From Saccharothrix longispora (lineage in GTDB: Bacteria > Actinomycetota > Actinomycetes > Mycobacteriales > Pseudonocardiaceae), in the NCBI RefSeq assembly GCF_030852425.1, contig NZ_NSDM01000001.1, positions 558,001 through 622,000 on the forward strand: a stretch of 64,000 nucleotides of DNA. Reading direction: 5' to 3'. Under the pieces are notes generated by a model that was not told the origin of the DNA, searched no databases, and worked only from the letters and a program-made list of their open reading frames with translations. The translations under genes were made by a program, and so were the position numbers. This document shows, piece by piece, positions 34,153 through 42,862 of this stretch (position 1 is the first letter of the stretch; each line of letters starts with the position of its first letter).

Positions 34153-35666
34153 CGCCGCCCCCGCAGTTGTTGCCACATCAGGAAGTACGCCCGGTGCACC
34201 ACGTGCGCCACCCGGCTCTGCGCGGGCGTGGCGCCGAACGAGGCGAAGGACCGCCACCAGCCGGCCCGCTCCAGCGCGTACGCGATCAGCTCCTGGTGGG
34301 GCCGCCCGCGCATGCCCAGCTGCTCGGCCAGGTCCGGCGAGCTGCCGAACCTCAGCACTTCCTCCACCAGGTCGTTCGGCATCGCCACGGCCCCGGACGC
34401 GACGAGCGTCAACGCCTCCAGCAGCCGCAGCTGGTGCGCCTCCGGCTTGGCCAGCAGCACCTCGATGGCGTCGTGCACGCGCTGCCGCTCGCCGGGGTCG
34501 CCCGAGGCGGCGGCCAGGGCGGTGACGGACGCCAGCGCGGCGGCGGCCTTGATGCCGTCGGCGCGCGACCGGAACACCGCGTTGAGCTTGGCGCGCACGC
34601 CGTGCAGGCCGGACGAGTCCAGCAGCGTGCGGCGCAGCGCCCCGGCGGTGATGCCCGGTTCGGCGTCGAGCGCTTCGAGGGCCTTGCCGATGCCGTACAG
34701 GTCGAGCTTCTCCAGCAGCCGGGCGCGGGTGCCGGCGGGCACGTCGCACTCCCAGGTGGTGAACAGGTCGGCCGAGATCAGCATGGTCCCGCGGGTGGCG
34801 TCGTCCAGCTCGGCGAGCTTGCGCAGCGCGTCGGCGTCGGCCGAGGTGAAGCCGCCGGTCTCGGTGGACTCGGCGATCAGGCCGATCACCGGCAGCACGT
34901 CCGCGACGCGGGGCTTGAGGGTGAGCGCCTGCCGCTCGGCGAGCAGCACGGCCGCCTTCCACGTGTCGCCGTCCGCGCCCTCGACGGTCTCCGGGGCGAT
35001 CGTGTCGGCCTTGTTCAGCACGGCGATCGCGTTGACCGGCCCCGCCTCGCGGCTGGCCGTGGCGGCGGTGAACGCGGCCAGCGCCTGCTGGTCGTCCTGC
35101 CGCACGCCCTGCGTGACGACGTACAGCACGGCCTCCGCTCCGGCGACGGCGTTGCGCGACACCGGGTCCAGCTCGCCGCTCAGCAGCGCCTCCGTGCGGG
35201 CGACCGACGCGGCGTCGAGCGAGCCGAGGCCCGGCGTGTCGATCACCGTCAGGTCGCGCAGCACCGCGTTGGTCAGGTAGGCCTCGACGTGCGACACGCG
35301 CTCGACGTCCACGCCCAGGTCGGGCGGGATGGAGCCGTCGGCCTGGAACGGCAGCACCTGCTTGCGGCCGTCGGTGAACACGACCTCGACGCGGTCCACC
35401 GTGCCGTACTGGAAGCGGGTCACCAGGCGGGTGCACTCGCCCACGTCCGTCGGCGCGACCCGCCGGCCGATCAGCGCGTTGACCAACGTCGACTTGCCGG
35501 ACTTGATCCGGCCGGCGACGGCGACCTGCAACGGCGCGGACAGCCTGCGCAGCACCTCGCGGAACCCGGCGGCGGTCGCCGGGGACACCTGCGGCCCCAG
35601 GCCGACGCAGAGGTTCGCGACGGCCGCCGAGAGCGGGCCGGCGAGCTGCTGGGCCTGGGCTGTCAC
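34149..35666 (-). CDS. Dynamin-like GTPase (first of pair)
   Basis: A 505-residue GTPase and first gene of the operon. G1 is AGRIKSGKST (P-loop residues 52-59), the G2 Thr is in CTRLVTRFQYG, G3 is DTPGLGSLD, and G4 is NKAD in AVLNKADTIAP. The helical C-terminal half has no membrane hairpin, unlike its partner, and includes a basic, aromatic end (YALERAGWWRSFASFG). Pairs of one membrane-anchored and one soluble dynamin are known in actinobacteria (DynA/DynB, IniA/IniC). The GTG is chosen because the longer frame passes through the divergent gene. Confidence 0.88.
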   Translation of the reverse strand: MTAQAQQLAGPLSAAVANLCVGLGPQVSPATAAGFREVLRRLSAPLQVAVAGRIKSGKSTLVNALIGRRVAPTDVGECTRLVTRFQYGTVDRVEVVFTDGRKQVLPFQADGSIPPDLGVDVERVSHVEAYLTNAVLRDLTVIDTPGLGSLDAASVARTEALLSGELDPVSRNAVAGAEAVLYVVTQGVRQDDQQALAAFTAATASREAGPVNAIAVLNKADTIAPETVEGADGDTWKAAVLLAERQALTLKPRVADVLPVIGLIAESTETGGFTSADADALRKLAELDDATRGTMLISADLFTTWECDVPAGTRARLLEKLDLYGIGKALEALDAEPGITAGALRRTLLDSSGLHGVRAKLNAVFRSRADGIKAAAALASVTALAAASGDPGERQRVHDAIEVLLAKPEAHQLRLLEALTLVASGAVAMPNDLVEEVLRFGSSPDLAEQLGMRGRPHQELIAYALERAGWWRSFASFGATPAQSRVAHVVHRAYFLMWQQLRGRR

Positions 35667-35753
35667 GCCGGGAATCGTGCCACGTGCGGGTGACCACCGG
35701 TTTGTGAACGTCCCTTTCAGGGTATTTCCGGCGCTGACGAGGGAGGTCACGTC

Positions 35754-36338
35754 ATGGAACAGGGCTATGCGGTGTTCCTGCTGCTCGGCGTGGTGCTGGT
35801 GCTGATCGACGGCCAGTTGATCTACCGCAGCGGCAAGGGCTACATGAACCGCGCGTACGGCGATCCCGAGGCGGCCAGGTCGATGACCCGCCTCGCCACC
35901 GTTCTCTTCCACCTGGTGGTGCTCGGCATGCTGGCGCTCGTGTCGATGATCTCCGTCGACACCGGCGACCCGGTCAAGAACGTCGTGATGAAGCTCGGCA
36001 TCATGCTCCTGGTGCTGGCGCTGGTGCACGCGGTGACCATGGTCATCCTGGGCCGCATCCGCGACCGGCAGCTCCAGCAGCAGCTGGCCGACGAGATGGC
36101 CGAGGACCACCGGCAGTTCGACCAGGCGCACCGGGTGCCCGCGCAGAGCCGGGCCGAGCCGCTCGCCTACCCGACGACGACGTCGCCGGCCGCGGGCGCG
36201 CCGACCGCCACCCCGGTGGACCCGCCCGCGGCGAGCGCGCCCCTGGCGACGCCCGCCCCCGGGACCACCGCCACCCCGACCGCGGCGCCGACCCCCGAGC
36301 AGCAGGTCGACCCGACGCAGGTCAAGACGATCCGGTAG
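35754..36338 (+). CDS. Membrane protein with Pro/Thr-rich cytoplasmic tail
   Basis: A 194-residue protein with three hydrophobic helices in the first 100 residues (YAVFLLLGVVLVLIDGQLIY, LFHLVVLGMLALVSMIS, LGIMLLVLALVHAVTMVIL), a charged helix (RIRDRQLQQQLADEMAEDH) and a disordered Pro/Thr/Ala tail. I do not recognise a family. It is divergent from the dynamin operon, with a good GGGAGG ribosome site, and could share its promoter region and thus its control. Confidence 0.7.
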   Translation: MEQGYAVFLLLGVVLVLIDGQLIYRSGKGYMNRAYGDPEAARSMTRLATVLFHLVVLGMLALVSMISVDTGDPVKNVVMKLGIMLLVLALVHAVTMVILGRIRDRQLQQQLADEMAEDHRQFDQAHRVPAQSRAEPLAYPTTTSPAAGAPTATPVDPPAASAPLATPAPGTTATPTAAPTPEQQVDPTQVKTIR

Positions 36339-36462
36339 GCGGGACCTCCCGGCGTCGCCCGCTCGTGCCCGGTCCTCCAGGCGGCTCATCCCCCTGGAGG
36401 ACTAGGCGCGGTCAGCCCGTGGCGCGACGCGCGCGAGTTCGTCGGATACCTAACCTGGTCCA

Positions 36463-37650
36463 GTGCGACGGCTGAGCCTGTGGATGCGAGCGCACCCGGT
36501 GTTCGGGGACTCCCTGATCGCCGGGGTGCTGTTCGTGTTCGACCTGGGCGTGGTGGCCGCCGCGTCGGACTTCGTGCCGCCGTCCACGCTCCTGTTCGTC
36601 GGGGCCGTCCTGATCGTGCCGATCGTGTTCCGGCGCAGGTACCCCCTCGGCGCGGCCTACACCATCCTCGCCGGCGGCGTCCTCCAGCTCCTCACTCACG
36701 GGGACGTGCACAACGGCGGCATCCCGTTCCGCGGGGGCGACTTCGCGCTGGCCGTGGCGCTCTACACGGTCGTGGCGTACGTGGGGCGCAGGCAGGGCCT
36801 GCTGTACGCGATCTGGTTGGCCGTCGGCACGTTCACGTGGGCCTCCTGGCGCATCGGCGGCGGCATCGACACCGCGTTCATCGTGTTCGTCATCGCCGTC
36901 GTGTTCGGGTTCAGCTGGGCGATGGGCGAGTTCGTCGGCGCGCGGCGGGCGTACCACTCGGAGCTGGAGCAGCGGCTCAAGCTGCTGGAGACCGAACGCG
37001 ACCAGCAGGCGCGCATCGCGGTCGGCGCGGAGCGGTCGCGCATCGCGCGCGAGCTGCACGACGTGGTCGCGCACGCGGTGAGCGTGATGGTGGTGCAGGC
37101 CGACGGCGCGGGGTACGCGATCAAGACGAACCCGGAGCTGGCCGAGGCCGCGATGAGGACCATCTCCGACACCGGTCGGCAGGCGCTGACCGAGCTGCGG
37201 CGGCTGCTGGGCGTGCTGCGGTCGGAGGACCAGTCGAGCACGCAGTGGGCGCCCCAGCCGGGCGCGGGCGAGCTGCACGAGCTGGCCGAGAACCTGCGCG
37301 CGGCGGGGCTGCCGGTGCGCCTGGAGACGGCGGGCGACCTGAGCGCGCTGCCCGCCGGCCTGGGGCTGGGCGTCTACCGGATCGTGCAGGAAGCGCTCAC
37401 CAACACGTTGAAGCACGCGGGCTCGGGCGCCTCGGCGACCGTCCGCGTCACCCAGGCGGGTGATCACGTGGACGTGGAGGTGTCCGACGACGGGTTCGGC
37501 ACGCCCCACGACCTCGTCGCGGTGTCCGGCGGCAACGGGCTGATCGGCATGCGCGAACGCGCCGGCGTGCTCGGCGGCACGCTGGAAGCGGGCCCCAACC
37601 CCGGCGGCGGGTGGCGGGTTCGCGCGGTCCTCCCACTGGTGCCGTCATAG
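36463..37650 (+). CDS. Sensor histidine kinase (NarL-type system)
   Basis: A 395-residue membrane kinase. The N-terminal 160 residues hold about five hydrophobic helices with no large external domain. The HisKA_3 box is ERSRIARELHDVVAHAVSVMV, with the phospho-accepting His in ELHD. The HATPase domain has GVYRIVQEALTNTLKHAG (N box) and VEVSDDGFG, NGLIGMRERAGVLGG (G boxes). The signal is unknown; with so little outside the membrane it may sense membrane stress. A TAACCT hexamer 6 nt before the GTG implies leaderless mRNA. The response regulator follows after 9 nt. Confidence 0.93.
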   Translation: MRRLSLWMRAHPVFGDSLIAGVLFVFDLGVVAAASDFVPPSTLLFVGAVLIVPIVFRRRYPLGAAYTILAGGVLQLLTHGDVHNGGIPFRGGDFALAVALYTVVAYVGRRQGLLYAIWLAVGTFTWASWRIGGGIDTAFIVFVIAVVFGFSWAMGEFVGARRAYHSELEQRLKLLETERDQQARIAVGAERSRIARELHDVVAHAVSVMVVQADGAGYAIKTNPELAEAAMRTISDTGRQALTELRRLLGVLRSEDQSSTQWAPQPGAGELHELAENLRAAGLPVRLETAGDLSALPAGLGLGVYRIVQEALTNTLKHAGSGASATVRVTQAGDHVDVEVSDDGFGTPHDLVAVSGGNGLIGMRERAGVLGGTLEAGPNPGGGWRVRAVLPLVPS

Positions 37651-37659
37651 GGTGGTTTC

Positions 37660-38316
37660 GTGATCCGGGTGCTGCTCGTCGACGACCAGGAACTCATGCG
37701 CATGGGCTTCCGGATGGTGCTCGGCGCACAAGAGGACGTGGACGTGGTCGGCGAGGCCGGCGACGGGCTGGACGCCGTGCACATGGCGGCCTCGCTGAGG
37801 CCGGACGTGGTGCTGATGGACGTCCGCATGCCCGTGCTCGACGGCGTGGAGGCGACCAAGCGGATCGCCGAGGCGGGCACCGCGAAGGTGCTCGTGATGA
37901 CCACGTTCGACATGGACGAGTACGCGCTGTCGGCGCTGCGGAACGGGGCGTCCGGCTTCCTGCTCAAGGACACGCCGCCCGGTGACCTGGTGTCGGCGCT
38001 GCGCGCGGTGGCCAGCGGCGACGCGGTGGTCTCGCCGTCGGTGACGAAGCGGCTGCTGAGCCGCTTCCTCGGCGACGGCGGCGGCGAGCTGCGGGACGCC
38101 TCGGTGCTGGAGGCGCTGACCGAGCGGGAGCGGGAGGTGCTCGTGCTGATCGCCAAGGGGCTGTCGAACACCGAGATCGCGCGGAAGCTGTTCCTGTCCG
38201 AGGCGACGGTGAAGACGCACGTCGGGCGCATCCTGGCGAAGCTGGAGCTGCGGGACCGGGTGCAGGCCGTGGTGCTGGCCTACGAGACGGGGCTGGTGCG
38301 CCCCGGCGACGTGTGA
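37660..38316 (+). CDS. LuxR/NarL-family response regulator
   Basis: A 218-residue regulator. The receiver domain has the acidic pair in LLVDDQELMRMG, the phospho-accepting Asp in VVLMDVRMPVLDG, and the conserved Lys in GFLLKDTPP. The C-terminal HTH reads LTEREREVLVLIAKGLSNTEIARKLFLSEATVKTHV. It is the partner of the kinase upstream. A TAGGGT hexamer ends 6 nt before the GTG start, so it can also be expressed alone. Confidence 0.95.
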   Translation: MIRVLLVDDQELMRMGFRMVLGAQEDVDVVGEAGDGLDAVHMAASLRPDVVLMDVRMPVLDGVEATKRIAEAGTAKVLVMTTFDMDEYALSALRNGASGFLLKDTPPGDLVSALRAVASGDAVVSPSVTKRLLSRFLGDGGGELRDASVLEALTEREREVLVLIAKGLSNTEIARKLFLSEATVKTHVGRILAKLELRDRVQAVVLAYETGLVRPGDV

Positions 38317-38320
38317 GTCG

Positions 38321-38362
38321 CCGGCGTTCGATCCCCGGCGTTCGATCCCCGGTGTCCGCTCC
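38321..38362. repeat. Three tandem copies of a 14-bp unit
   Basis: CCGGCGTTCGATCC occurs twice exactly (38321-38334, 38335-38348) and a third time with three changes (38349-38362). The repeat lies between the convergent response regulator and nitrilase genes and ends 8 bp before the nitrilase stop. It is probably a slippage product; variable copy number between strains would be expected. Confidence 0.8.
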
Positions 38363-38370
38363 CGGGCGCG

Positions 38371-39306
38371 TCAGTCCGTGAACCGGGCGGGCGCGGCCCG
38401 GCGGCGGTCGACGGCCAGGTCGAAGACGTCCGGCCGGCCGAAGCGGGTCGCGTGGTCCTCCCGCTGCCGCCCGCCCCGCACCACGACGGGGTCGACGTCG
38501 GCGATCACCAGCCGCTCCTCGCCGGCGACCGGTTCGACCAGCCACCGGCCGTCCGGCCCGGCGATGGCGGACCCGCCGTCGTAGGGCGACGCGCCACCCG
38601 CGGCGAGGACGTCGTCGCGCAGCGGGAAACCGGCCGGGACGTCGGCCCGGTCGAGCAGCGCGCCGGCCGCGAGCGAGTACACGCCGCCCTCCCGCGCGAC
38701 GAACCGGGTGATGTCGCCGGTCAGCCGCGTGGAACCCGGCCAGACGGAGACGTGCAGGTCGGGGGCCTGGGCGTAGAGGGAGTGCCGGGCCAGGGGCGAC
38801 CAGTTCTCCCAGCAGCACAGGCCGCCGACGCGCAGGCCGCCCGCGTCGTGGACGCGCAGCCCGTGGCCGTCGCCGTCGGCCCAGACGAGCCGTTCCTCGG
38901 CGGTCGGCACGAGCTTGCGGTGCACGCCGACCACGCCGCGCGCCGGGTCGATGGCGAGCAGGGTGCAGTGGACGGCGCGGTGCACGGGGTCGCGCTCGGC
39001 GATGCCCAGGTAGGTGAAGACGCCGTGGTCGCGGGCGGCCTCGGTGATCAGCCGCACCTCGGGACCGGTCACCTCGACGGCGGCCTCCTGGTAGGCGGCG
39101 TGGGCGAGCCGCTGGCGCGGGTCGTCGAGCGGGACGCCACCGGGCTGGGTGAGCCAGAACGGGTAGCCGGGGAGGAAGGCCTCCGGGAAGGCGACGAGGT
39201 CCACGCCCCGCGCCGCCGCCCGGCCGACGAAGTCGACGACCACGCGGACGCCCGCGGCCACGTCGAGCCACGGGCAGCGGACCTGGGCGGCGGCGACGCG
39301 GATCAC
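38371..39306 (-). CDS. Carbon-nitrogen hydrolase (nitrilase branch)
   Basis: A 311-residue nitrilase-superfamily enzyme. The catalytic triad is visible: Glu in LVAFPEAFLPGYPFW, Lys in GVHRKLVPTAEERLVW, and Cys in LCCWENWSPLARHSLY. The WENW phrase and LPGYP are features of true nitrilases (nitrile to acid and ammonia) rather than amidases, though the natural substrate is unknown. The GTG start has TAGCGT 6 nt upstream, suggesting leaderless expression. Nothing next to it suggests a pathway. Confidence 0.9.
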   Translation of the reverse strand: MIRVAAAQVRCPWLDVAAGVRVVVDFVGRAAARGVDLVAFPEAFLPGYPFWLTQPGGVPLDDPRQRLAHAAYQEAAVEVTGPEVRLITEAARDHGVFTYLGIAERDPVHRAVHCTLLAIDPARGVVGVHRKLVPTAEERLVWADGDGHGLRVHDAGGLRVGGLCCWENWSPLARHSLYAQAPDLHVSVWPGSTRLTGDITRFVAREGGVYSLAAGALLDRADVPAGFPLRDDVLAAGGASPYDGGSAIAGPDGRWLVEPVAGEERLVIADVDPVVVRGGRQREDHATRFGRPDVFDLAVDRRRAAPARFTD

Positions 39307-39374
39307 GCCGACACGCTATCCGGCGGGTCCCGCCGGATCGGGTCGTCCGCACCCGATCCGGCGGCGACCGCGCC

Positions 39375-40289
39375 TCAGCGGTACTCCGAGGCGTCCGCCG
39401 TCGTCGGGTCGACCCCCGCCTTGAAGACCTCCTCGTACCACCGGCCCCAATCGGGCCGCGAACCGTCGAGGTCGGTGAAGCCGTACTCCCGCATGAGGGT
39501 CCACGACGCGAGCGCCCGGCCGGTGAACCGGTGCCGGTCCGGGTCGGCCGCCAGCGCCGCGATGCCGCGCCCCACGTAGTGCGGCGTCTCGGACATCGCG
39601 TAGTGCGGCTCCTTCGCGATCGCGTCGCGCCAGTTCTCCTCGGTCACGCCGAAGTGCTCCAGCATCTGCTCGGACCGCAGGAACCCGGGCGTGACGGCGA
39701 CCGACGTGCCGCCGAACGCCTCCAGCTCCTTCGCCATCACCGTGCCGAACCGCCGGATCGCGACCTTGACCGAGTCGTAGGCCAGCGACTGGGCGTAGTA
39801 CTCGTCGTCGTCGCCGTCGGTCACCTCGACCAGCAGCCCGCCGGGTCGGCGGATCAGCAGCGGCAGCAGGCGGTGCAGGGTGACCAGGTGCGCCTGGACG
39901 CTGTTCCGCCACATCCCCAGCTGCTTCTCCAGGTCCTGCTCCCAGAAGACCCCGAATCGGGTGTCCTGCTCGCCGCCCCACACGTCGTCCACGAGCACGT
40001 CGAGCCGCCCGTCCGCCTCCGCCTCGACGCGGTCGCGGAACGCGTCCACGTCGGCGGGGTCGGTGAAGTCGCAGCGGACCGCGACGCCCCGCCCGCCGGC
40101 GGCCGTGACCAGCTCCGCCGTCTCCTCGATCGTCTCGTCCCGGTTGATCGGGGACTTCCGCTCCCGCGTCGACCGGCCGCCGACGAACACCGTGGCGCCC
40201 GCCGCGCCCAGCTCCACCGCGATCGCCCGCCCCGCGCCCCGGGTCGCCCCCGTCACCGCGGCGACCTTGCCCTGAAGATCGGCCATCAT
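39375..40289 (-). CDS. Short-chain dehydrogenase/reductase
   Basis: A 304-residue SDR. The NAD(P)-binding motif is AVTGATRGAGRAI, followed by a basic stretch (GGRSTRERKSPINRDET) favouring NADPH. The catalytic pattern is altered: the usual YxxxK appears as YDSVKVAI preceded by Asp/Tyr-rich DDDEYYAQSLA. It has a longer C-terminal part than typical SDRs, with FTGRALASWTLMREYGF. The substrate is unknown. Two tandem ATGs exist; the first overlaps the TetR stop (ATGA), so the genes are coupled and the SDR is likely the regulated target. Confidence 0.88.
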   Translation of the reverse strand: MMADLQGKVAAVTGATRGAGRAIAVELGAAGATVFVGGRSTRERKSPINRDETIEETAELVTAAGGRGVAVRCDFTDPADVDAFRDRVEAEADGRLDVLVDDVWGGEQDTRFGVFWEQDLEKQLGMWRNSVQAHLVTLHRLLPLLIRRPGGLLVEVTDGDDDEYYAQSLAYDSVKVAIRRFGTVMAKELEAFGGTSVAVTPGFLRSEQMLEHFGVTEENWRDAIAKEPHYAMSETPHYVGRGIAALAADPDRHRFTGRALASWTLMREYGFTDLDGSRPDWGRWYEEVFKAGVDPTTADASEYR

Positions 40290-40855
40290 CTCCCCTTCCA
40301 CGCGTCCAGCACCGCGTCCACGTCCTCCGCCAGCCGGTCGACCAGCGCGCCGCGCGGCCGGACCGACCAGTCCATCGACACCCCGTAGACCAACCCCGTG
40401 AGCACCCGCGCCGCGCGTTCCGGGCCCGGGCCGCGCGGCAGGTCGACCCGGCGGGTCAGCTCCAGCACGGTCTCCCCGGTCACCTCGTACAGCCGCGCGA
40501 GCAGCGCCCGCAGCTCCGGGTCGATCAGGTCGACGCCGAGCTGCGCCAGGTGGTTCTGGGCCTCGGCCGGGTCGCTCATGCCGTCGAGCCAGGTGAGCAG
40601 CGCCGCGCGCAGGCCGGCCAGGGGGTCGAGCCCCTCGGCCGCCTCGTGCATCCGCCGGACGACGTGCTCCGTCGTCTGCCTGGTCAGGGCCTGGAGCAGG
40701 CCCGACTTCGAGCCGAACCGCTGCGCCACCGTGCCCACCGACACACCCGCCCGCGCGGCCACCTCCGCGATGGTGAAGCCCGGCCCCCGGAGGCCGATCA
40801 CCTCGGTCGCCGCGGTCAGGAGGCGCTCGTCCGTGATCGTCTTCGGTCGTGCCAC
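40286..40855 (-). CDS. TetR family transcriptional regulator
   Basis: A 189-residue repressor. The HTH is in the first 55 residues (DERLLTAATEVIGLRGPGFTI, AGVSVGTVAQRFGSKSGLLQAL). The C-terminal domain is helical and would bind a small lipophilic ligand. It heads an operon with the SDR gene. A perfect TGAACC-2-GGTTCA dyad lies 9 bp upstream of its start, also next to the divergent HAD gene, so it probably represses both directions. The ligand may be the SDR substrate. Confidence 0.92.
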   Translation of the reverse strand: MARPKTITDERLLTAATEVIGLRGPGFTIAEVAARAGVSVGTVAQRFGSKSGLLQALTRQTTEHVVRRMHEAAEGLDPLAGLRAALLTWLDGMSDPAEAQNHLAQLGVDLIDPELRALLARLYEVTGETVLELTRRVDLPRGPGPERAARVLTGLVYGVSMDWSVRPRGALVDRLAEDVDAVLDAWKGR

Positions 40856-40863
40856 GCGGTTAT

Positions 40864-40877
40864 TGAACCACGGTTCA
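40864..40877. promoter_or_regulatory. TetR operator dyad
   Basis: TGAACC-AC-GGTTCA is a perfect 14-bp palindrome in the 50-bp gap between the TetR gene and the divergent HAD gene. It is placed where bound repressor would block both promoters (the HAD -10 element is at 40893-40898). Confidence 0.7.
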
Positions 40878-40905
40878 TTAATTGTCGGCCAGTAGGGTGG
40901 TGACA

Positions 40906-41700
40906 GTGACCTGGAGACCGCGGCTCATCGCCCTCGACATCGACGGAACGATCACCCCGGTGGGCCGCGAGGAGGTCGCGCCGGCCGTGCGCGCCGCGAT
41001 CCACCGGGCCGTGGACCGCGGTGCCCACGTGGTGCTGTCCACCGGGCGCAGCCTGATCGGCACCCGGCCGATCGTCGACGACCTCGGCCTGCGCGGCACG
41101 ACCGCGATCTGCTCCAACGGCGCGGTGTGGTGGGACACGACGTCCCGCGAGGTGGTCCGCAAGGTCGCGTTCGACCCGGGCCCGTCCGTGCGGCGGCTGC
41201 GGGCGCTGCTGCCCGACGCGGTGTTCGCGGCCGAGGTGACCGGCGTCGGCAACCTCTCCCTCGGCCGCTTCCCGGACGGCGACCTGTGGGGCGACGTGCG
41301 CGAGGTGTCCCACGACGAGCTGGTCGCCGAGCCCACGCCGCGCCTGGTCGTGCGGTGGGTCGGCCGCACGCCCGAGGAGCTGGCGCTGCGCCTGGTGGAC
41401 GTCGAGCTGCCGGGCGTCACCGCCTCGCACGACCACACCGAGCCGTGGCTCACCCTCACCCCGCCCGGCGTGACGAAGGGCGCGGCCCTGGAGGACCTGC
41501 GGCGCGCGCTCGGCGTGGCGGCCGGGGACACGCTGGCCATCGGCGACGGCGACAACGACGTGGAGATGCTGCGGTGGGCCGCGCACGGCGTGGCGATGGG
41601 GCAGGCGCCGGTCGCCGTGCGGCAGGTCGCGGACGCGGTCACCTCGACCGTCCTGGAGGACGGCGCCGCCGCCGTGCTGGACCGGTACTTCGCGGCCTGA
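40906..41700 (+). CDS. HAD superfamily phosphatase (Cof type)
   Basis: A 264-residue hydrolase. Motif 1 is IALDIDGTITPVG with the nucleophile Asp; motif 2 is VVLSTGRS; motif 3 Lys is in GVTKGAALEDL; motif 4 is AIGDGDNDVEML. The C2-type cap between about 85 and 180 places it in the Cof/sugar-phosphatase branch. Substrates of such enzymes include sugar phosphates and flavin precursors. The GTG is chosen because TAGGGT lies 7 nt upstream, indicating a leaderless mRNA. The promoter overlaps the TetR operator region. Confidence 0.9.
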   Translation: MTWRPRLIALDIDGTITPVGREEVAPAVRAAIHRAVDRGAHVVLSTGRSLIGTRPIVDDLGLRGTTAICSNGAVWWDTTSREVVRKVAFDPGPSVRRLRALLPDAVFAAEVTGVGNLSLGRFPDGDLWGDVREVSHDELVAEPTPRLVVRWVGRTPEELALRLVDVELPGVTASHDHTEPWLTLTPPGVTKGAALEDLRRALGVAAGDTLAIGDGDNDVEMLRWAAHGVAMGQAPVAVRQVADAVTSTVLEDGAAAVLDRYFAA

Positions 41701-41937
41701 CCGGCGGGTCGGCCCGACCGGCCGCGTCGACCGCACACCGCGGGGCCTCCCTGAGAGCGGCCGGACATCGACCCTGGGTACGACTCAGGGTGATCACGGA
41801 TTACTACAACCGAGGTAGCGGTCACGATAAGACTGAAGTCGCACCCACGAGTCAACTACAGACCGATGCGTAAGACCCCCTGGACCGGGCAAGGTTCTAC
41901 CCGAACTCGGGGGATGTGTCCGTCCAGGGGAGAGAAC

Positions 41938-42855
41938 ATGATCGAGGCTGTCGGCCTCACCAAGCGCTACGGGAAGACGGTGGCGGTGGACAACCTGTCG
42001 TTCGCCGTCGAGCCGGGTCGGGTCACCGGCTTCCTCGGCCCGAACGGCGCGGGCAAGTCCACCACCATGCGGATGATCCTCGGCCTCGACCGGCCGAGCG
42101 CGGGCAAGGTGCTGATCGGCGGCAAGCCGTACCAGCAGCTCGACCGGCCGCTGCGCACCGTCGGCGCGCTGCTCGACGCCAAGTGGGTGCACCCGAACCG
42201 GTCGGCCAGGGCGCACCTCCAGTGGCTCGCCAAGTCGAACGGCCTGCCCGACCGGCGGGTGGACGAGGTGCTCGACCTGGTCGGCCTGACCAAGGTCGCC
42301 AAGCGCCGCGCCGGGTCCTACTCGCTCGGCATGTCGCAGCGCCTCGGCATCGCCGGGGCCCTCCTGGGCGACCCGAAGGTGCTGCTGTTCGACGAGCCGG
42401 TGAACGGCCTCGACCCCGAGGGCATCCTCTGGATCAGGCAGTTCATGCAGGGCCTGGCCGCCGAGGGCCGCACCGTGCTGGTGTCGAGCCACCTGCTCTC
42501 GGAGATGGCGGTCACCGCGCAGGACCTGGTGGTCATCGGGCGCGGCAGGCTGATCTCGCAGTCCACCACGACGGAGTTCATCGAGCGGTCGACCGAGAAC
42601 ACCGTCCGGGTGCGCAGCCCGCATGCCGACAAGCTGGGCGCGATGCTCGTCGACAAGGGCTTCACGGTCCGCGAGGACGCCGACGCGTCGCTCACCGTGT
42701 CGGGCGCGTCCAGTGACCAGATCGGGGACATCGCCGCCGCCAGTGGTGTCGTCCTGCACGAGCTGAGCCCGCAGCACGGCTCGCTCGAACAGGCCTTCAT
42801 GCAGCTCACCGGTGACTCCGTCGAGTACCACGCCGAGATCGCCCAGGGGAAGTGA
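41938..42855 (+). CDS. ABC transporter ATP-binding protein (first paralogue)
   Basis: A 305-residue ATPase of the multidrug/lantibiotic-exporter branch. Walker A is GPNGAGKST, the signature is SLGMSQRLGIA (replacing LSGGQ), Walker B is LLFDEPVNGLDPEG, and the H-loop is in LVSSHLLSEM. A C-terminal 80-residue domain is typical of DrrA/BcrA-like proteins. It should energise the permease encoded 7 nt downstream and export a drug, peptide or lipid. The ATG follows AGGGGAG. No adjacent regulator is seen; 41701-41937 has no gene. Confidence 0.92.
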   Translation: MIEAVGLTKRYGKTVAVDNLSFAVEPGRVTGFLGPNGAGKSTTMRMILGLDRPSAGKVLIGGKPYQQLDRPLRTVGALLDAKWVHPNRSARAHLQWLAKSNGLPDRRVDEVLDLVGLTKVAKRRAGSYSLGMSQRLGIAGALLGDPKVLLFDEPVNGLDPEGILWIRQFMQGLAAEGRTVLVSSHLLSEMAVTAQDLVVIGRGRLISQSTTTEFIERSTENTVRVRSPHADKLGAMLVDKGFTVREDADASLTVSGASSDQIGDIAAASGVVLHELSPQHGSLEQAFMQLTGDSVEYHAEIAQGK

Positions 42856-42862
42856 CACCGCG

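Noticed and set aside
38371..41700. Nitrilase, SDR, TetR and HAD genes as one biosynthetic cluster
   Set aside because: They form at least three transcription units on both strands, with no synthase or carrier gene and no shared pathway logic.
41701..41937. Possible operator or riboswitch before the first ABC ATPase gene
   Set aside because: Some small dyads (such as GGTCGG-C-CCGACC) are visible, but none is long enough or matched to a known RNA class.
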